From JANMCE01 sp963791625 (GTDB taxonomy: Bacteria > Actinomycetota > Acidimicrobiia > Acidimicrobiales > Ilumatobacteraceae), in assembly GCA_963791625.1 (NCBI GenBank), contig CAWBTA010000006.1, forward strand, positions 1,240,001-1,304,000: a stretch of DNA of 64,000 bases, in the 5' to 3' direction. The notes beneath the pieces are model-generated. The model was not told the origin of the DNA, did no database searches, and worked only from the letters and a program-made list of their open reading frames with translations. Below, one piece after another: positions 53,062 to 62,319 of this stretch (position 1 is its first letter; each line of letters starts with the position of its first letter). The position numbers and the translations under genes are program-made.

Positions 53062-54642
53062 GTGGTTGATGTTGTGATTGTGGGTGCCGGCTTCTCGGGG
53101 CTGTTCATGCTTCACCGGGTACGGCAACTTGGGCTGACGGCGCAGCTGTTCGAGGCTGCCGATGACGTCGGCGGCACCTGGTACTGGAACCGCTACCCGG
53201 GCGCTCGCTGCGACATCGAAAGCGTTGAGTACAGCTACTCCTTCGATGATGATCTCCAACAGGAATGGGTGTGGTCGGAGCGCTTCGCTGGCCAACCCGA
53301 AATACTCTCCTACCTCCAGCACGTCGCCGATCGGTTCAACCTGCGCCGAGACATCCAGTTCTCCACCCGAGTGACCGGCGCCCGATTCGACGACGCAGCT
53401 TCTCTCTGGACGGTGACAACGGACGACGGCAACGAGACCACGTGCCGGTTCTTGATCACTGCGGTCGGCTGTTTGTCGAGCGCGAACATGCCCAGCCTCC
53501 CGGGGCGGGACAGTTTCATGGGGGCGACCTATCACACCGGACAGTGGCCCCATGATGGCGTCGACTTCACCGGTCTGCGGGTGGGCGTCATCGGCACGGG
53601 CTCATCGGCAGTCCAGTCCATTCCGTTGATCGCCGAGCAGGCTTCCCATCTGACGGTATTCCAGCGAACGCCAACGTACGCAGCACCAGCCCGCAACGAG
53701 GCACTCCCGCTCGAAGAGCTGAACGACGTCAAGGCGCACTACGCCGAGCTACGCGAAGGCAACCAGCAGATGAGTGGCGCGTACGGATCACGAACCACCC
53801 GCGGCGACCGCTCGGCCTTTTCCGTGAGCGACGCCGAACGTGAACGGGAGTACCAGGATCGTTGGGACAAGGGTGGTCTCATCCTGCTTCATGGCTTCAA
53901 CGACCTGCTGTTGAACAAGGACGCCAACGACACCGCGGCCGAATTCGTGCGCGGCAAGATCAGAGAGATCGTGACCGACCATGATCTGGCCGCCAAGCTC
54001 ACCCCAACGCACGTCATTGGTTGCAAGCGGCTTTGCCTCGGGACCGGCTACTACGAGACATACAACCGTGAGAACGTCACGCTGGTTGACCTGCGTTCTG
54101 ATCCGCTCGAAATGGTGACACCGACCGGCATCCGAGCCGGAGGCGCCGAGTACCCGCTCGATTGCATCGTGTACGCGACCGGCTTTGATGCCATGACGGG
54201 CAGTCTGCTCAAGATGAACATCCAAGGCGCAACAACGTCTCTGGCCGAGGCATGGGAGGCCGGACCTCGTACGTTCCTTGGCCTCGGTGTGCACGGCCTG
54301 CCCAACTTTTTCATCATCACCGGCCCCGGTAGCCCATCGGTGCTGAGCAACATGGTCGCGTCCATCGAGTTCCATGTCGAGTGGATCACCGACTGTCTGC
54401 GTTCCATGATGGCCCACGGCCAGACCCGCATTGAAGCGACAGAAGCCGCCCAGGAGCGTTGGGTTGCGCACGTCAACACCGTTGCCGACATGACGTTGTT
54501 CCCCTCCTGCAACTCGTGGTATCTCGGTGCCAATGTTCCGGGCAAACCGCGCGTGTTCATGCCGCTGCCTGGTCATCCGGGCTACATGCAACGCGCCGAA
54601 GCGATCGCCGCCGCCGGCTACGAGGGCTTCGAGTTGCGATAG
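53062..54642 (+). CDS. Flavin-containing Baeyer-Villiger-type monooxygenase
   Basis: 526 residues from GTG 53062 with GAGGGG upstream. Two Rossmann motifs: GAGFSGLFMLHRVRQ for FAD and GTGSSA for NADPH. The BVMO fingerprint FxGxxxHxxxW(P/D) is FMGATYHTGQWPHD. The family block GTWYWNRYPGARCDIES is present. Such enzymes insert oxygen into ketones to form esters or oxidise N or S. It stands directly upstream of the catabolic block; no ketone substrate can be deduced. Confidence 0.93.
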   Translation: MVDVVIVGAGFSGLFMLHRVRQLGLTAQLFEAADDVGGTWYWNRYPGARCDIESVEYSYSFDDDLQQEWVWSERFAGQPEILSYLQHVADRFNLRRDIQFSTRVTGARFDDAASLWTVTTDDGNETTCRFLITAVGCLSSANMPSLPGRDSFMGATYHTGQWPHDGVDFTGLRVGVIGTGSSAVQSIPLIAEQASHLTVFQRTPTYAAPARNEALPLEELNDVKAHYAELREGNQQMSGAYGSRTTRGDRSAFSVSDAEREREYQDRWDKGGLILLHGFNDLLLNKDANDTAAEFVRGKIREIVTDHDLAAKLTPTHVIGCKRLCLGTGYYETYNRENVTLVDLRSDPLEMVTPTGIRAGGAEYPLDCIVYATGFDAMTGSLLKMNIQGATTSLAEAWEAGPRTFLGLGVHGLPNFFIITGPGSPSVLSNMVASIEFHVEWITDCLRSMMAHGQTRIEATEAAQERWVAHVNTVADMTLFPSCNSWYLGANVPGKPRVFMPLPGHPGYMQRAEAIAAAGYEGFELR

Positions 54643-54652
54643 TTGCGGGCCG

Positions 54653-55831
54653 TCACGAGTAGAGCCGAGCGCGGCCGAGTCGTTCCAAGCAGACCTCGGC
54701 ACTCCACGGCAGCATGGTGGAGCCGAGTCGAGCATCCCGATAAAGACGTTCGAGCGGGAGGTGTTTCAACATCGCCTGACCGCCGCATACCCGGATGGCC
54801 GTCGACGCGACCCACGCCGCGTTCTCCATCACTGTGGCGGCTGCACACCAACCGGTGACCATCTGCTCCTCAGTCGGATCAAGGGTGGCCTCATCGATCG
54901 CACGGTAAAGCAGTGCCCGCGACTGTTCGTGGCGCAACTGCATTTCGGCCCAACCCATCTGCTTGACCGGATGATCCCTCCGGGCACCCGTTGCCTGACC
55001 GGGAAGCTCGCCGCGAAGGTAGGCACGGGTGACATCGAGCACCGAACCGGTGACCCCGAGGTACGCCGGACACAGCGACAGGAATAGCCATGGGTAGCGA
55101 TCAGCAGCCTGGTTGTAACTGCCGGTCGGCATCCACTCGTTCTTCGCCGGAACGAAGACGTCTTTCATCAGAAGCGTCCGAGACACGGTGCCCCGCATAC
55201 CGAGCGGATCCCAGTCATCGATGATGGACACGCCCTCCGCCTCAGCGGGTACGCCAAGGAGCCGGATGACATCCTCACCCTCCACTTCGCAGGTGACGTT
55301 GTAAAAGGTGGCCGCCCCCGACAGTGACGCAAAGATCTTCCGTCCCGTCACCAGCCACCCGCCCTCGGTCGGCACCGCGCGCGTCGCAACGCCGGTGGTG
55401 GCGCCTGGGTTCAGACCCTCGGAGAACGGCTGGCTGTGGATGTCACCGTTGTCGATGACACCCTGGAACATGCGAGTGCGGATGGCTTCGTGGGCGACAC
55501 GCTGATCCATACTGAGATGAAGGAGATCAGCGACCTGACCGCACCACAGCATGGTCGCGTTGTGCATGTTGAACGTCAGCGCGGTGGCACCGCAGTACCG
55601 ACCGATTTCCTCACTCACCCGCACGTAGTCGGCATAGCTCGCACCCAGCCCGCCGTGCTCGCGAGGCACACACACGCCAAGCAGACCGAGTCGACGGAAG
55701 TCGGCGAAGTTCTCGAACGGGAAGCTGGCCTCGCGGTCGTATCGCACGGCTCGCTCAATGAGCACCGGCCCGAGAGAGCGGACCATCTCGACCATGTCGG
55801 CCCGGGTTCTCACGTCGGCAGTGGCTGTCAT
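54653..55831 (-). CDS. Acyl-CoA-dehydrogenase-fold flavoprotein
   Basis: 392 residues from ATG 55831. The fold is clear (FRRLGLLGVCVPREHGGLGA, YADYVRVSEEIGRYCGATAL, then GWLVTGRKIFASLSGAATFY). The final catalytic segment reads LYRDARLGSTMLPWSAEVCL instead of the usual EGTSEI of true acyl-CoA dehydrogenases, so it may belong to the flavin-dependent monooxygenase or hydroxylase subgroup. It is divergent from the alpha/beta-hydrolase operon and shares its palindromic promoter region. Confidence 0.85.
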   Translation of the reverse strand: MTATADVRTRADMVEMVRSLGPVLIERAVRYDREASFPFENFADFRRLGLLGVCVPREHGGLGASYADYVRVSEEIGRYCGATALTFNMHNATMLWCGQVADLLHLSMDQRVAHEAIRTRMFQGVIDNGDIHSQPFSEGLNPGATTGVATRAVPTEGGWLVTGRKIFASLSGAATFYNVTCEVEGEDVIRLLGVPAEAEGVSIIDDWDPLGMRGTVSRTLLMKDVFVPAKNEWMPTGSYNQAADRYPWLFLSLCPAYLGVTGSVLDVTRAYLRGELPGQATGARRDHPVKQMGWAEMQLRHEQSRALLYRAIDEATLDPTEEQMVTGWCAAATVMENAAWVASTAIRVCGGQAMLKHLPLERLYRDARLGSTMLPWSAEVCLERLGRARLYS

Positions 55832-55857
55832 AGTGCGATGATTCCTGATGTGTCGGA

Positions 55858-55880
55858 GTTTGTCAGCGTCGTTGACAAAC
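55858..55880. promoter_or_regulatory. Divergent operator candidate (8-bp perfect arms)
   Basis: GTTTGTCA at 55858-55865 and TGACAAAC at 55873-55880 with a 7-bp spacer, 23 bp in all, in the 74-bp gap between two divergent genes. It resembles TetR/FadR-type sites. The regulator is not adjacent; the SARP-AAA protein at 59135 or an outside repressor are possible. Confidence 0.65.
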
Positions 55881-55905
55881 AACGGCTGCGGTTACGATAC
55901 GTCAG

Positions 55906-56715
55906 ATGGGGAAGGTTCGCGACACGGTCGCCAATGGGTATTCCTGGCGCGAATCTGGCGACCCGCAAGCAAGAACTGCTGTCTTCCTGCACGGCCTCGG
56001 TGGCAGTCGGCTCTCGTGGGAACCACAGCTCGCCGAGTTGTCGCGCTCCTATCGTTGTGTGGCGTGGGACCTACCCGGCTACGGACATGCTGCGCCGCTT
56101 CCGTGCGCGTCGGTGGGTTTTGCCGACCTTGCCGGTGCCGTCGTCGGACTGCTGGACGAGCTCGATGTCGAGCAGGTGCATCTCGTCGGCGTATCGTTCG
56201 GCGGCATGATCGCTCAGTACGTCGCTGCGTGGTACCCGGAGCGACTGCGATCGTTAGCGCTTCTGGCCACCAGCCCAACGTTCGGACTTGATGGCACCTC
56301 GGCGGCAGACTGGCGCGCCGCACGCCTGGCGCCGCTCGACGCTGGGCTGGAGCCGATCGAATTCTCCGACGTGGTGCTGCGCGCCATCGCCGGGCCGAAC
56401 ATCACGGCGGAGGCCTTGGCGGGCCAGCGGCTGGCCATGGCGGAGGTCTCGGGCGCTGCACTGCGGCGCAGCATCGACTGCCTTGTCACCCACGACTCGA
56501 GGCCGTTGCTCGGACAGATCTCGGCACCGACGATCTGCCTCGTCGGCGCGTTCGACAGCGAGACACCGCCTGCCTATGCCGAGGCGCTGGTGGCGGGCAT
56601 CACCGGCGCTCGCTGCGTCGTGCTCCCCACGGCCGGCCATCTGATCAACGCCGAAGACCCGGTCGGAGTCAACGATGCCCTCATCGCTCACTTCGCCAAG
56701 GCGGAGCAGCTGTGA
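55906..56715 (+). CDS. Alpha/beta hydrolase, possible N-formylmaleamate deformylase (NicD-like)
   Basis: 269 residues, close to the NicD length. LHGLGGSRLSWEPQLAEL, AWDLPGYGHA, nucleophile Ser97 in GVSFGGMIAQYVAAWYPERL, Asp in VGAFDSETPP and His in PTAGHLINAEDP complete the triad. The gene overlaps the NicX-like dioxygenase (GTGA). In nicotinate degradation, NicX makes N-formylmaleamate and NicD removes the formyl group, so the coupling suggests that role. Sequence alone does not exclude another ester or amide. Confidence 0.75.
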   Translation: MGKVRDTVANGYSWRESGDPQARTAVFLHGLGGSRLSWEPQLAELSRSYRCVAWDLPGYGHAAPLPCASVGFADLAGAVVGLLDELDVEQVHLVGVSFGGMIAQYVAAWYPERLRSLALLATSPTFGLDGTSAADWRAARLAPLDAGLEPIEFSDVVLRAIAGPNITAEALAGQRLAMAEVSGAALRRSIDCLVTHDSRPLLGQISAPTICLVGAFDSETPPAYAEALVAGITGARCVVLPTAGHLINAEDPVGVNDALIAHFAKAEQL

Positions 56716-57779
56716 CCGAATGGCGCTGGATCGAAACCTTCGCCGCTCACTTCGCTCGCTGCGGCCTGGAAAGCGGTGAGGTGGTTACCGTGCTCAGTGA
56801 AACGCAGAGCCGTCCTGCGTTGGTCGAGACCGCTCGACTGGCCGCCCAGTCACTCGGCGGTCGTGTGCTCGATGTCGTCGTTCCTACTCCCCCTAATCCG
56901 CACGTCGTTCCCGTCCGGTCCACCGGCGCGTCGCAGGCGCTCGCCGGCAATCGCTCGGCCATAGCCGCGCTGTCAACGAGCGACCTCGTGCTCGACTGCA
57001 CCGTGGAAGGGCTGTTGCACGCGCCCGAACTGGGGCAGATTCTCGATGGCGGGGCTCGGGTGTTGATGATCTCCAACGAGCATCCCGATGTGTTCGATCG
57101 CCTTCGTTGGGACAACGACCTACCGAGACGCGTGCAGCTCGGTCACGATTGGCTTCGGCAGGCCACAACCATGCGTGTCACCAGCGCCTACGGTACCGAC
57201 TTGGTCGTTCAGTTGGCCGGAGCGTTCACCGCCGGATCCACCGGCGTGACCGACGGACCGGGCTCCATCGCCCATTGGCCCGGCGGTCTGGTGCTGGCCT
57301 TTCCTGCGGCGCACCGTGTGTCGGGCTCGATTGTGTTGGCGCCCGGCGATATCAACCTCACCTTCAACCGTCACATGGAATCTGCCGTGCAACTCACCAT
57401 CGTCGACGACCACATCGTGGCGGTCGACGGCAGCGGGTTGGATGCCCAGCTGTTCGACTCGTACCTCGCCGCGTTCGGTGATCGGGCGGCGTACGCCACC
57501 AGTCACGTTGGCTGGGGTATGAACCCGGCGGCCCGATGGGAAACTGCAGCGCTGTACGACCGGCGAGAGCTATGGGGCACCGAAGCTCGCGCCTTCGCCG
57601 GCAACTTCCTCTACTCCACCGGTGCCAACGAACGAGCCGGTCGATACACCGCAGGACACTTCGATCTGCCTCTGCGCAACTGCACCATCCACCTCGATGA
57701 TCGCCTGGTCGTAGATCATGGGCGGCTTGTCGCTGAGCTGACCGGCGACAGGGATGGCGAAAGGGATGGACATGACTGA
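56712..57779 (+). CDS. NicX-like ring-cleavage dioxygenase (2,5-dihydroxypyridine 5,6-dioxygenase family)
   Basis: 355 residues from GTG 56712, the usual length. The metal residues of this family as I remember them from NicX (H265, H318, D320) align with H265 in ATSHVGWGMNPAARW and H316-x-D318 in TAGHFDLPLRN. The family is related to M29 aminopeptidases but uses Fe(II) to open a hydroxylated pyridine ring between carbons. Adjacent hydrolase and glutamine-synthetase-like genes fit N-heterocycle catabolism. Without NicE/NicF genes nearby, the exact substrate is unproven. Confidence 0.75.
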   Translation: MTEWRWIETFAAHFARCGLESGEVVTVLSETQSRPALVETARLAAQSLGGRVLDVVVPTPPNPHVVPVRSTGASQALAGNRSAIAALSTSDLVLDCTVEGLLHAPELGQILDGGARVLMISNEHPDVFDRLRWDNDLPRRVQLGHDWLRQATTMRVTSAYGTDLVVQLAGAFTAGSTGVTDGPGSIAHWPGGLVLAFPAAHRVSGSIVLAPGDINLTFNRHMESAVQLTIVDDHIVAVDGSGLDAQLFDSYLAAFGDRAAYATSHVGWGMNPAARWETAALYDRRELWGTEARAFAGNFLYSTGANERAGRYTAGHFDLPLRNCTIHLDDRLVVDHGRLVAELTGDRDGERDGHD

Positions 57780-59073
57780 CACACCGTTGGCCACGACCCG
57801 CGTGCTCTTCAGCGACCTGCACGGCAATTCCCACGGAAAGTACGTCGACTCGGCCAAACTCGACCACCCGACTCACTACGCCATCACGGTGCTGACCCAG
57901 GGCCTGAACCTCGACATGGTGGAGGCCCCCGGCTTCGGCGCCGACGTCGGCTACCCCGACATGGAAGGCCGCGTCGATATGCGCACGCGGCGTCCCGGAT
58001 GGGAACCGGGTATCGACGTCGCATTGACCGATCTCTGGCGGACCGACAACCATCAGCCTGTCGCGCTCGATCCGCGCTGGGCATTGTCCCGCCAGGTCGA
58101 CGGTTGGCGGGCGCGCGGCCTGGAACCGCTTGCGGGTTTTGAGATGGAATTCTTTGTGCTGGCCGAACCGTCGGATGGCAAGAGTCGCCTTGCACCGCTA
58201 CCGGTGCCGTCGCATCGTGTCTACGCAGCCGGGCCCGGATGTGATCCCTCCGGGTTGGCGCTGGAGATCTACCAACGCTGTCGTCGCGCCGGCATCGCCG
58301 TCGATGGTTACAACGGTGAGTTCCATCCAGGTCAGGTCGAGGTCGCCACGGGCTATCGCGCCGCGATGGATGCCGCCGACGACGCCTTCTTGTTCCGCGA
58401 GCTTGCCCACGAGGTGGCGTTGGAGCGTGGCATGGGTGTGACGTTTATGGCTCGTCCGTTCGCTGATTTCGTGGGCAACGGCATGCACCTGAATATCTCA
58501 ATGGGTGGCACAGATGGCACCAATCAGTTCCACGCGCCCGATGAGCCCCACGGCCTGTCGGCCGTGTGCGGCCACGCAATCGCCGGGCTGCTGGCGCATC
58601 ACGAAGCCCTCACCGCCATTGGCGCGCCCACGGTCAACAGCTACAAGCGCCTCATGCCCGGCATGCTGTCGGGCTACTGGGCGAACTGGGGCGTTGACAA
58701 CCGCATCTCCACCGTGCGGGTTCCCGGTGAACGCGGGCGCGCCACCCGTATCGAGCATCGTATGGCCGACGGCACCGCCAGCCCGCACCTCGTGCTCGCC
58801 GCACTGTTGGCTGCGATGGCCGACGGTGTCGAGCAATCAACGACACTTCCGGCACCGCAGGTTGGTGACGGCGATGCCGCGCCGAACACCGATCGGCATG
58901 CGCCGCACGACCTGCCCAGCGCGCTCGATGCGCTTGAGCAGGACCGGGTGCTCGTCGAAGCCCTCGGCGAGGACCTGGTTGCGTGCTTCGTGAAGATCAA
59001 ACGAGCCGAGTGCGCCCGCTGGGCCGCCGCCGTCACCGACTGGGAACACCAGGAATACGGCCGCTTCTTCTGA
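57772..59073 (+). CDS. Glutamine-synthetase-like amide ligase
   Basis: 433 residues from ATG 57772 (GACATGACT, AAAGGGA upstream), overlapping the dioxygenase end. GS catalytic motifs: Glu in GFEMEFFVL, Glu/Gln around GYNGEFHPGQVEVA, GNGMHLNISM and the late RIEHRMADGTASPHL. Length and sequence fit the GlnA-like gamma-glutamylation enzymes (PuuA, GlnA3, IpuC type) rather than housekeeping GS. It would link glutamate to an amine or aniline released in the pathway. Third gene of the operon. Confidence 0.88.
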   Translation: MTDTPLATTRVLFSDLHGNSHGKYVDSAKLDHPTHYAITVLTQGLNLDMVEAPGFGADVGYPDMEGRVDMRTRRPGWEPGIDVALTDLWRTDNHQPVALDPRWALSRQVDGWRARGLEPLAGFEMEFFVLAEPSDGKSRLAPLPVPSHRVYAAGPGCDPSGLALEIYQRCRRAGIAVDGYNGEFHPGQVEVATGYRAAMDAADDAFLFRELAHEVALERGMGVTFMARPFADFVGNGMHLNISMGGTDGTNQFHAPDEPHGLSAVCGHAIAGLLAHHEALTAIGAPTVNSYKRLMPGMLSGYWANWGVDNRISTVRVPGERGRATRIEHRMADGTASPHLVLAALLAAMADGVEQSTTLPAPQVGDGDAAPNTDRHAPHDLPSALDALEQDRVLVEALGEDLVACFVKIKRAECARWAAAVTDWEHQEYGRFF

Positions 59074-59134
59074 CCGCCGCGAGCCGGTTCGCCAAAGACT
59101 TGCATCCGTGCCCGGGGTGACCTAGGAGTACATC

Positions 59135-62100
59135 ATGACGGAGCCGCTCGGCCCGCAGGATGCGCCCCCACCGCGTCTGCTGCGCGTCCGTCTTCTCGGA
59201 GGCCTCACCGTTGACGGGGTGTCTGCCCGGCTGCTCGCCAGTCGCAAAGCGCGCACGGTATTGAAGATGCTGGCGCTCCACCACGACCACGTCGTTTCAG
59301 TCGATCGACTCGTCGACGCGTGCTGGCCTGACACGTTGCCGTCTCATCCGGCCGATCAGTTGTCGGTGCTTGTCAGCAGACTCCGCACGATCATCGGGCG
59401 CGATCGCATCCTGTTCGGAGAAGGCGGCTACCGGATGCATCTGGACTGGCTTGACATCGACCAGTTCCACGTTCTTGCGTTGACGGCAAAGGAGGCGAAC
59501 GCTGATGGGCGCCATGGTGATGCCGTCGACGCGGCTCGGGGCGCTCTGGCGTTGGCCGGAGTGGGTCTGTTGCCAGAAGACCTCGATGCCAGTTGGGCAG
59601 ATGCCAGCCGAACTGAGGTAGATCGTTGCGTTGCACGGACTCGGCGCATCGCAGCCGCGTCTGCCCTGGCGTGCGGACGGCTCGATGACGCTATCGAGTT
59701 CGCGAGTGCTGCGATAGCGGCTGATCTCTATGACGAAGAAGCGCTGCGCATGCTCATGTTGGCGCATCAGGGCAGCGGCTCAAATGGTGCCGGACTCGCC
59801 GCGTACGCGCAGGTGCGAAGTCACCTCGCCGAGGAACTCGGGGTGGAGCCGTCGCAGGAGACCGAGGCCGTCTACCTTGCGTTGCTTCAGAACGAGGCGG
59901 TAGCGAATGGGCGACCCCTTCCGAACACCGCGGACGAGATGGAGGATGCTCCGGTCCTTGTTGGTCGTCAGGCCGAAATGGCTCGGATGCTGGATGAGTT
60001 GGCAAGGGCTCGGCTGGGGCATGGCCGCCTGGTCGTCATCGAGGGCGAACCAGGTATCGGCACATCTGCGCTTCTGCAGGCCTTCGGGAGGCACGCCGTC
60101 GAGCGCGGAGCCACCTGGCTCTACGGAGTGTGCGAGCCCTTGTTCGGTGGTCTACCGATGCAGAGCGTCGTGGATGCGCTCGGCGGGTACGTGTCCAGCC
60201 TGTCTCCCATCGACTCGGCCGCCCTGCTTGCCGGGGAGCACGCCGTGTTGGGACCGCTGCTGGGAAGGTCGATGCAGCCCCACTTGGAGACGTGGATTGA
60301 TCCCGGACAGAGCAACCTTCGCCTGCTTCAGGCCTTCGAGGTCGTCATCAACCGAATGAGCGTCTCCGGTCCCGTCGTGTTGGCGATCGACGACGCTCAT
60401 TGGGCGGGAGTGTCCACAGCGGAGTTGATCACGTTCCTGGCAAAACGTTGCCGAGGGCTGCTCGTCGTCGCCGCGCGACGGGTAGCCGTCGGGCCGCTGC
60501 TCCACCCCGATGTCACCTTGCGTCTCGGTCCACTTTCACTTCACGACACCGTGGCGCTGTGCGGAGCAGAACGCGGAGCAGAGCTCCACGATCGGGCGCG
60601 CGGAAATCCACTCTTCCTCCTGAGGTTGGCGGCCGTCGCCCCTGGCGAACCGCTGCCGACCTCAGTGGTGGACGCCATCACCGATGTTGCAGCAACGCTC
60701 GGTGACGCTACAGCAACCATCAAGGCCGCCGCGGTGCTTGGCCCCACGATCGATCTCGAACTTCTGGGGGTCGTACTTCATGCGAATCCTGTCGACCTTT
60801 CGGCGCACCTCGAACTGGCCCGACAGCGAGGACTTCTGGACGATGGGGCCGACGGCTTCGTCTTCCACCACGCCGTTGTTCGCGAGGCGCTCGCCACCGC
60901 GACGGCAGCGACCCGGGCCGCTCTCTTGCATCGCGAAGCTGCCAACGTCCTTCGCTGCCGTCCGTTGGCCGATCCGCTCATTGTCGCGAACCACGCCCGG
61001 CTGGGAGGAAACACTGCGCTTGCGGCCGACGCACTTGAGGATGCCGCCGCGCTGGCGACGCTTCGTTTCGATCGGCCCGCAGCCGAGGAACTCCTCGACC
61101 AGGCAATCCGGTGGTCGGACACGCCTCGGCGACGGTTGGCGCGCTCCCGTACTCGGGCGATGCGCGGTCTCTATGACGAGGCGCTTGCCGACGTGCAGAT
61201 CGCCCTCTCGCACGGCGCCGGTGCGCACGGCCTCGAAGCTGGGGCCTGGGCCGCCTATTTCGCGCGCCGCTTCGACGAAGCGCGCTCCTATGCCGATGAC
61301 GGAGCGGCCCTCGCCGACGATCCGGCTGTTCGGGCCTCGTGTCTGACCGTCGCCGGACGAGTTCGGCATGCAGTCGGCGACTTGGCTGGCGCCGAGCCCC
61401 TTCTTGTCGAGGCAGCTTCCACTGCCGAGGGTTCGGCCCGAGCCGCACCGCGAGTCTGGCTCGGGGTGCTGAGGAGCCACCAAAGCCGCCCGGCCGATGC
61501 GCTTGAGTTGCTCCGCGCCATCACCCGAGTGGAATCGGGAGGTGAACGAACGACCGAACTGCTGCACGCGTTGCTGTTCACCGCTCACGCGTACGCCCTT
61601 CAATGCCGCCCGAACGACGCCCTCGCCGCGCTCGACCGCTACGAGGTCGAACTCTCCCGGAGGCAAGTGCCACGCTTCGCTGGTCGAGCCAGTAACTTCC
61701 GCGGCTGGATTCTGCGAGCGCTCGGTCAATGGGAACACGCCGATGAAGCCAACCAGCAAGCCATTGACGAGTTGGGCACTATTACGTTCCCCGAGACCTT
61801 GATTGCCGCTCATCTGGACCTCGCTGCATCTGCGCTGTTTCGCAACGATGCATCCGAGGCCAGCCATCACCTCGACGCCGCCAGCGCGTGTTTCGTCCCG
61901 AATCTGACGTTCGGATGGCGCCTCGACCTCCGGCTTCGGCTCGGACGCGCGAGGTTGGCGTTATTGACCGGTCACCCCGCCGAGGCCGCATCCGGCGCGT
62001 CGAACGTGGCGCTGGCTGCTGAGGCACTCGGCGTCGAACGCTATGCGGCCGAGGCCCGACTCGTCGCGGCACGAGGTGACTTTCGCTCGGGTGAAACGAT

Positions 62101-62305
62101 TGATCTCGACCGGCTCGGCCGAGATGTTGAGGCTCTCGATTCCGCAGTCGGTATCGACTCGTGGTGGCTCACCGCGGAGGTTGGACGAGATCTTGGCGTT
62201 GCAGCCTGGGGCGAGCTCGCCCGCAGCCGCGTGGCGACGCTGGCCCGAGCCGCCGATTCGGAGGATACCGCGCTCCACCGGGCGGTCTCATCCCTCCTGC
62301 CGTGA
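59135..62305 (+). CDS. SARP-AAA-TPR regulator with altered Walker A
   Basis: 1056 residues from ATG 59135 with TAGGAG upstream. Residues about 15-110 form the winged helix (LRVRLLGGLTVDGVSARLLA, SVDRLVDACWPD, QLSVLVSRLRTIIG), then BTAD to about 260, an AAA ATPase (VGRQAEMARMLDELARAR) and TPR-like helices to the end. The Walker A is GEPGIGTSALL: Thr310 replaces the invariant Lys. Walker B VVLAIDDAHWA is normal. It lies 61 bp after the catabolic operon and is its likely regulator. Confidence 0.9.
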   Translation: MTEPLGPQDAPPPRLLRVRLLGGLTVDGVSARLLASRKARTVLKMLALHHDHVVSVDRLVDACWPDTLPSHPADQLSVLVSRLRTIIGRDRILFGEGGYRMHLDWLDIDQFHVLALTAKEANADGRHGDAVDAARGALALAGVGLLPEDLDASWADASRTEVDRCVARTRRIAAASALACGRLDDAIEFASAAIAADLYDEEALRMLMLAHQGSGSNGAGLAAYAQVRSHLAEELGVEPSQETEAVYLALLQNEAVANGRPLPNTADEMEDAPVLVGRQAEMARMLDELARARLGHGRLVVIEGEPGIGTSALLQAFGRHAVERGATWLYGVCEPLFGGLPMQSVVDALGGYVSSLSPIDSAALLAGEHAVLGPLLGRSMQPHLETWIDPGQSNLRLLQAFEVVINRMSVSGPVVLAIDDAHWAGVSTAELITFLAKRCRGLLVVAARRVAVGPLLHPDVTLRLGPLSLHDTVALCGAERGAELHDRARGNPLFLLRLAAVAPGEPLPTSVVDAITDVAATLGDATATIKAAAVLGPTIDLELLGVVLHANPVDLSAHLELARQRGLLDDGADGFVFHHAVVREALATATAATRAALLHREAANVLRCRPLADPLIVANHARLGGNTALAADALEDAAALATLRFDRPAAEELLDQAIRWSDTPRRRLARSRTRAMRGLYDEALADVQIALSHGAGAHGLEAGAWAAYFARRFDEARSYADDGAALADDPAVRASCLTVAGRVRHAVGDLAGAEPLLVEAASTAEGSARAAPRVWLGVLRSHQSRPADALELLRAITRVESGGERTTELLHALLFTAHAYALQCRPNDALAALDRYEVELSRRQVPRFAGRASNFRGWILRALGQWEHADEANQQAIDELGTITFPETLIAAHLDLAASALFRNDASEASHHLDAASACFVPNLTFGWRLDLRLRLGRARLALLTGHPAEAASGASNVALAAEALGVERYAAEARLVAARGDFRSGETIDLDRLGRDVEALDSAVGIDSWWLTAEVGRDLGVAAWGELARSRVATLARAADSEDTALHRAVSSLLP

Positions 62306-62319
62306 GCGTCCGCCACGCA

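Noticed and set aside
53788..54735. Minus-strand frame over the monooxygenase gene
   Set aside because: Antisense to the BVMO fingerprint and second Rossmann motif.
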